A stretch of 64,000 bases of DNA from an uncultured Eubacteriales bacterium (lineage in GTDB: Bacteria > Bacillota > Clostridia > Christensenellales > CAG-138): assembly GCA_900544555.1 (NCBI GenBank), contig UQWD01000011.1, forward strand, positions 1-64,000, given 5' to 3'. Shown here one piece after another: positions 61,994 to 64,000 of this stretch. Both the position numbers and the translations under genes were made by a program. A model generated the notes under the pieces. That model saw nothing but the letters and a program-made list of their open reading frames with translations. It had not been told where the DNA came from and made no database searches. Numbering within the stretch: position 1 is the first letter of the stretch; each line of letters starts with the position of its first letter.

Positions 61994-64000
61994 ATGACGA
62001 TGCACCCGCTGTTAACCATATTGCCCGGCTTGGGCGAATTTGAACGGCTCAAACGCTGCCTGCTGGCCGGGGAAGGCCCGGCCAGCGTATTCGGGCTGCC
62101 AGAGCCCCACCGCGCGCATGTTTTCGCGGGCATGTGCGCGCATACCGAGCGCGTCGCGCTTATTGTGGCCGCCTCCGAGCTGGCGGCCGGCCGCCTTGCG
62201 GACGAAATGAACGCGTACGGCATAAACGCGGTGCATTTCCCCGCGCGGGATATACCGCTTACGGGTAAAACCTACGCCAGCTCTTCAGGCGTTAACGCGC
62301 GGAGGGTTGCCGCGCTCACAAAGCTTTGTTCCGGCGAAAAGCTTGCGGTATGCGTCGGGGCGGAAGCGCTTCTTCAGCGCCTCGCCCCCCCGGAGGCGAT
62401 TTGGGGCGCATGCTTCAAGCTGCAGGTCGGTCAAACAATCGAGCCTAGGCGCCTTCTAGAAGAGCTTATCGGCGCGGGCTATGAAGCTTGCGCACGCTGC
62501 GAGGGGCCGGGGCAGGTCTGTTTGCACGGCGGCAGGCTCGACGTATATCCCGCAGCCGAACACACGCCTTGCCGTATAGAGTTTTTTGACGATCAAATCG
62601 ATACCATGCGCCTTTACGACCCCCTGTCGCAGCGCGCAACCGAGAATATACGGGAAATATTGATAACGCCCGCTACCGAAATGCCTTTGGACGTTGAATC
62701 AAGGGAGCGAGCACGGCGTATTGATGAGGACCCTGCATCGCCCGGGGCGCTGTCGCTGCTTCCTCTTTTTTATGAAGAAGCTTGTTATATCTGGGATTAT
62801 ATGCCTAATGGCTCGCTAATTCTTGTCGACGAGCCCGCGCGCGTTGAAGAGAGCGCCCAGGCCGCGCATACGGGCTTTTTGTCCAACCTATCGCAAATTC
62901 TAGCCGGCGGGCAGGGGCATGCCTGCCAGGGCGCGCTGCTTCTAGCGCCAACGGACGCCATCTCCCGGCTCGGCGAAGGGCAATGCGCTATGTTCTTCGC
63001 GCTTACGCGCACCTACGGCCTTATCCGACCGAAGGAATTATTCCGTTTTGAGGCAAGGCCTATCCCATCTTACCAATCCGGCGACGAGGCGCTTGCGGAG
63101 GATATAAAAAGCTACAAGAAGAGCGGGTATACAACCCTTGTGTACGCGGGCGCAAACGCGGAGCGTGTGCATGGGCGGCTTATGGATCTAAAAGCTGAAA
63201 CCGCTATCGCTCAATCGCTTAAACGCGCGCCCGTGCGCGGCGAGTCGTTAACTGTGGGGGAATACCTGCCGCGCGGCTTTGAATACCCCGAAATTAAGTT
63301 TGCCCTCATTACGGAAAAAGAAATCTTCGGTACCGCGCGGAAAAAAGCGACGGAAAAAAAGAAAAGCCGCCCGCAAACGGTTTTTCTGGCGGATTTAAGT
63401 CCGGGTGATATGATAGTTCATGAGGCGCACGGAATAGGGCGCTTTACGGGCGTTGAGACATTAACGGTGGACGGAAAGACGCGGGATTACCTGAAAATCG
63501 ACTACGCGGCTTCAGATAAGCTTTTTTTGCCCACGGATCAGCTGGATCGCGTTCAAAAATATGTAGGCGCGGACGGCAGTGAGCCGAAGCTGTCCCGCCT
63601 CGGCGGGAGCGAATGGCAAAAAACCGTATCCCGTGCGCGCGCGGGCGCAAAGGCGCTGGCGTTTGATCTGGTGCGGTTGTACGGGCTGCGTTCCAAGCGA
63701 AAGGGTTTTCGCTTTTCACAGGATACACCGTGGCAGCGGCAGATGGAGGCCGCCTTCCCCTATGAGGAAACGCCCGATCAGCTTACGTGTATTGAAGAAA
63801 TTAAGGCGGATATGCAGAGCGACAGGGTTATGGACCGCCTCCTTTGCGGCGACGTGGGGTATGGAAAAACCGAGGTGGCGCTGCGTGCCGCTTTTAAGGC
63901 AGCTATGGACGGCAAGCAGGCCGCGTTTTTGGTACCTACCACCATATTGGCGCAGCAGCATTACAACACCCTGGCCGCCCGCTTTGCCGGCTTCCCCATA
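61994..64000 (+). CDS. mfd: Transcription-repair coupling factor Mfd, 5' part (cut by window edge)
   Basis: ATG at 61994 behind GGAGGAACCGACT; the frame is open to the window end, giving 669 codons of about 1150-1200 usual. Visible parts: the UvrB-like N-terminal domains (about 1-340), a spacer, the RNA-polymerase-interacting CarD-like domain LSPGDMIVHEAHGIGRFTGV and DYLKIDYAASDKLFLPTDQL (about 470-525), and the start of the RecG-type translocase with Walker A CGDVGYGKTEVALRAAF near residue 617. It removes stalled RNA polymerase at DNA lesions and recruits UvrA. Confidence 0.95.
   Translation, partial: MTMHPLLTILPGLGEFERLKRCLLAGEGPASVFGLPEPHRAHVFAGMCAHTERVALIVAASELAAGRLADEMNAYGINAVHFPARDIPLTGKTYASSSGVNARRVAALTKLCSGEKLAVCVGAEALLQRLAPPEAIWGACFKLQVGQTIEPRRLLEELIGAGYEACARCEGPGQVCLHGGRLDVYPAAEHTPCRIEFFDDQIDTMRLYDPLSQRATENIREILITPATEMPLDVESRERARRIDEDPASPGALSLLPLFYEEACYIWDYMPNGSLILVDEPARVEESAQAAHTGFLSNLSQILAGGQGHACQGALLLAPTDAISRLGEGQCAMFFALTRTYGLIRPKELFRFEARPIPSYQSGDEALAEDIKSYKKSGYTTLVYAGANAERVHGRLMDLKAETAIAQSLKRAPVRGESLTVGEYLPRGFEYPEIKFALITEKEIFGTARKKATEKKKSRPQTVFLADLSPGDMIVHEAHGIGRFTGVETLTVDGKTRDYLKIDYAASDKLFLPTDQLDRVQKYVGADGSEPKLSRLGGSEWQKTVSRARAGAKALAFDLVRLYGLRSKRKGFRFSQDTPWQRQMEAAFPYEETPDQLTCIEEIKADMQSDRVMDRLLCGDVGYGKTEVALRAAFKAAMDGKQAAFLVPTTILAQQHYNTLAARFAGFPI

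Overview
The window reads as chromosomal DNA of a strictly anaerobic, Gram-positive (Bacillota, Clostridia-type) bacterium with moderately high GC. The evidence is a fructose PTS, Rex with AdhE, a class I [4Fe-4S] fumarase, a group B-type [FeFe] hydrogenase, a SleB-type spore-cortex hydrolase, DUF4358/MBOAT/DHHW surface genes and AGGAGG-type ribosome binding sites. A Christensenellales-like lineage is possible, but no rRNA or tRNA is present to place it. I saw no CRISPR array and no complete insertion sequence.

Layout. 1-532: no recognisable gene. 533-5381 (-): fructose PTS operon fruK-fruA-ptsH-ptsI. 5382-6209: non-coding, with a cre-like site and copy 1 of a structured MITE-like repeat. 6210-10868 (-): fumarase alpha/beta, DUF2461, then ApbE, a NusG-domain-II protein, a Gx-transporter/EetB-like membrane protein and an orphan response regulator; the middle three resemble the core of the flavin-based extracellular electron transfer locus. 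11045-16929 (+): rex, adhE, an APH-fold kinase, a thioredoxin-like [2Fe-2S] protein and an [FeFe] hydrogenase, which together form a fermentative redox-balancing operon. A palindrome between fum and rex may be the shared Rex operator. 17125-22033: a membrane protein of unknown function (-), a serine hydrolase and glmS (+). 22607-24117: a lipoprotein and an AlkZ-related protein. 24118-24642: copy 2 of the repeat. 24643-32994 (-): a 2783-residue secreted subtilase with BspA-type leucine-rich and InlB-type repeats.

33463-43794: tandem GNAT, an HExxH-type protein, an ArsR-family regulator, a sugar nucleotidyltransferase, SleB, a 3-hydroxyisobutyrate-dehydrogenase-like enzyme, a TtcA-like protein, and a DUF4358-MBOAT-DHHW cluster likely to O-acylate a surface polymer. 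44297-46560: an ABC exporter with a long leader. 47553-50880: a ribbon-helix-helix protein co-transcribed with clpB. 51165-53771: an AT-rich foreign island with decayed conjugative-element debris followed by a DUF262 plus HEPN two-gene system, the best candidate here for a little-described defence or toxin-antitoxin module. 54258-56177 (-): a second surface leucine-rich protein with the same C-terminal PPKAGG anchor as the giant protease. 56562-58841 (-): nth-obg-yhbY with a clear terminator. 59867-60773: two divergent small proteins, one Met/Gly-rich. 61186-64000 (+): promoter, pth and the 5' part of mfd, cut by the window edge.

How it fits together: sugar enters through the fructose PTS; reducing equivalents are handled by AdhE, hydrogenase, fumarase and possibly a flavin-based electron outlet, with Rex as the NADH sensor. 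Two large PPKAGG-anchored proteins and the O-acylation cluster point to an elaborate cell surface. All functions are read from motifs and gene order; no database search was run.
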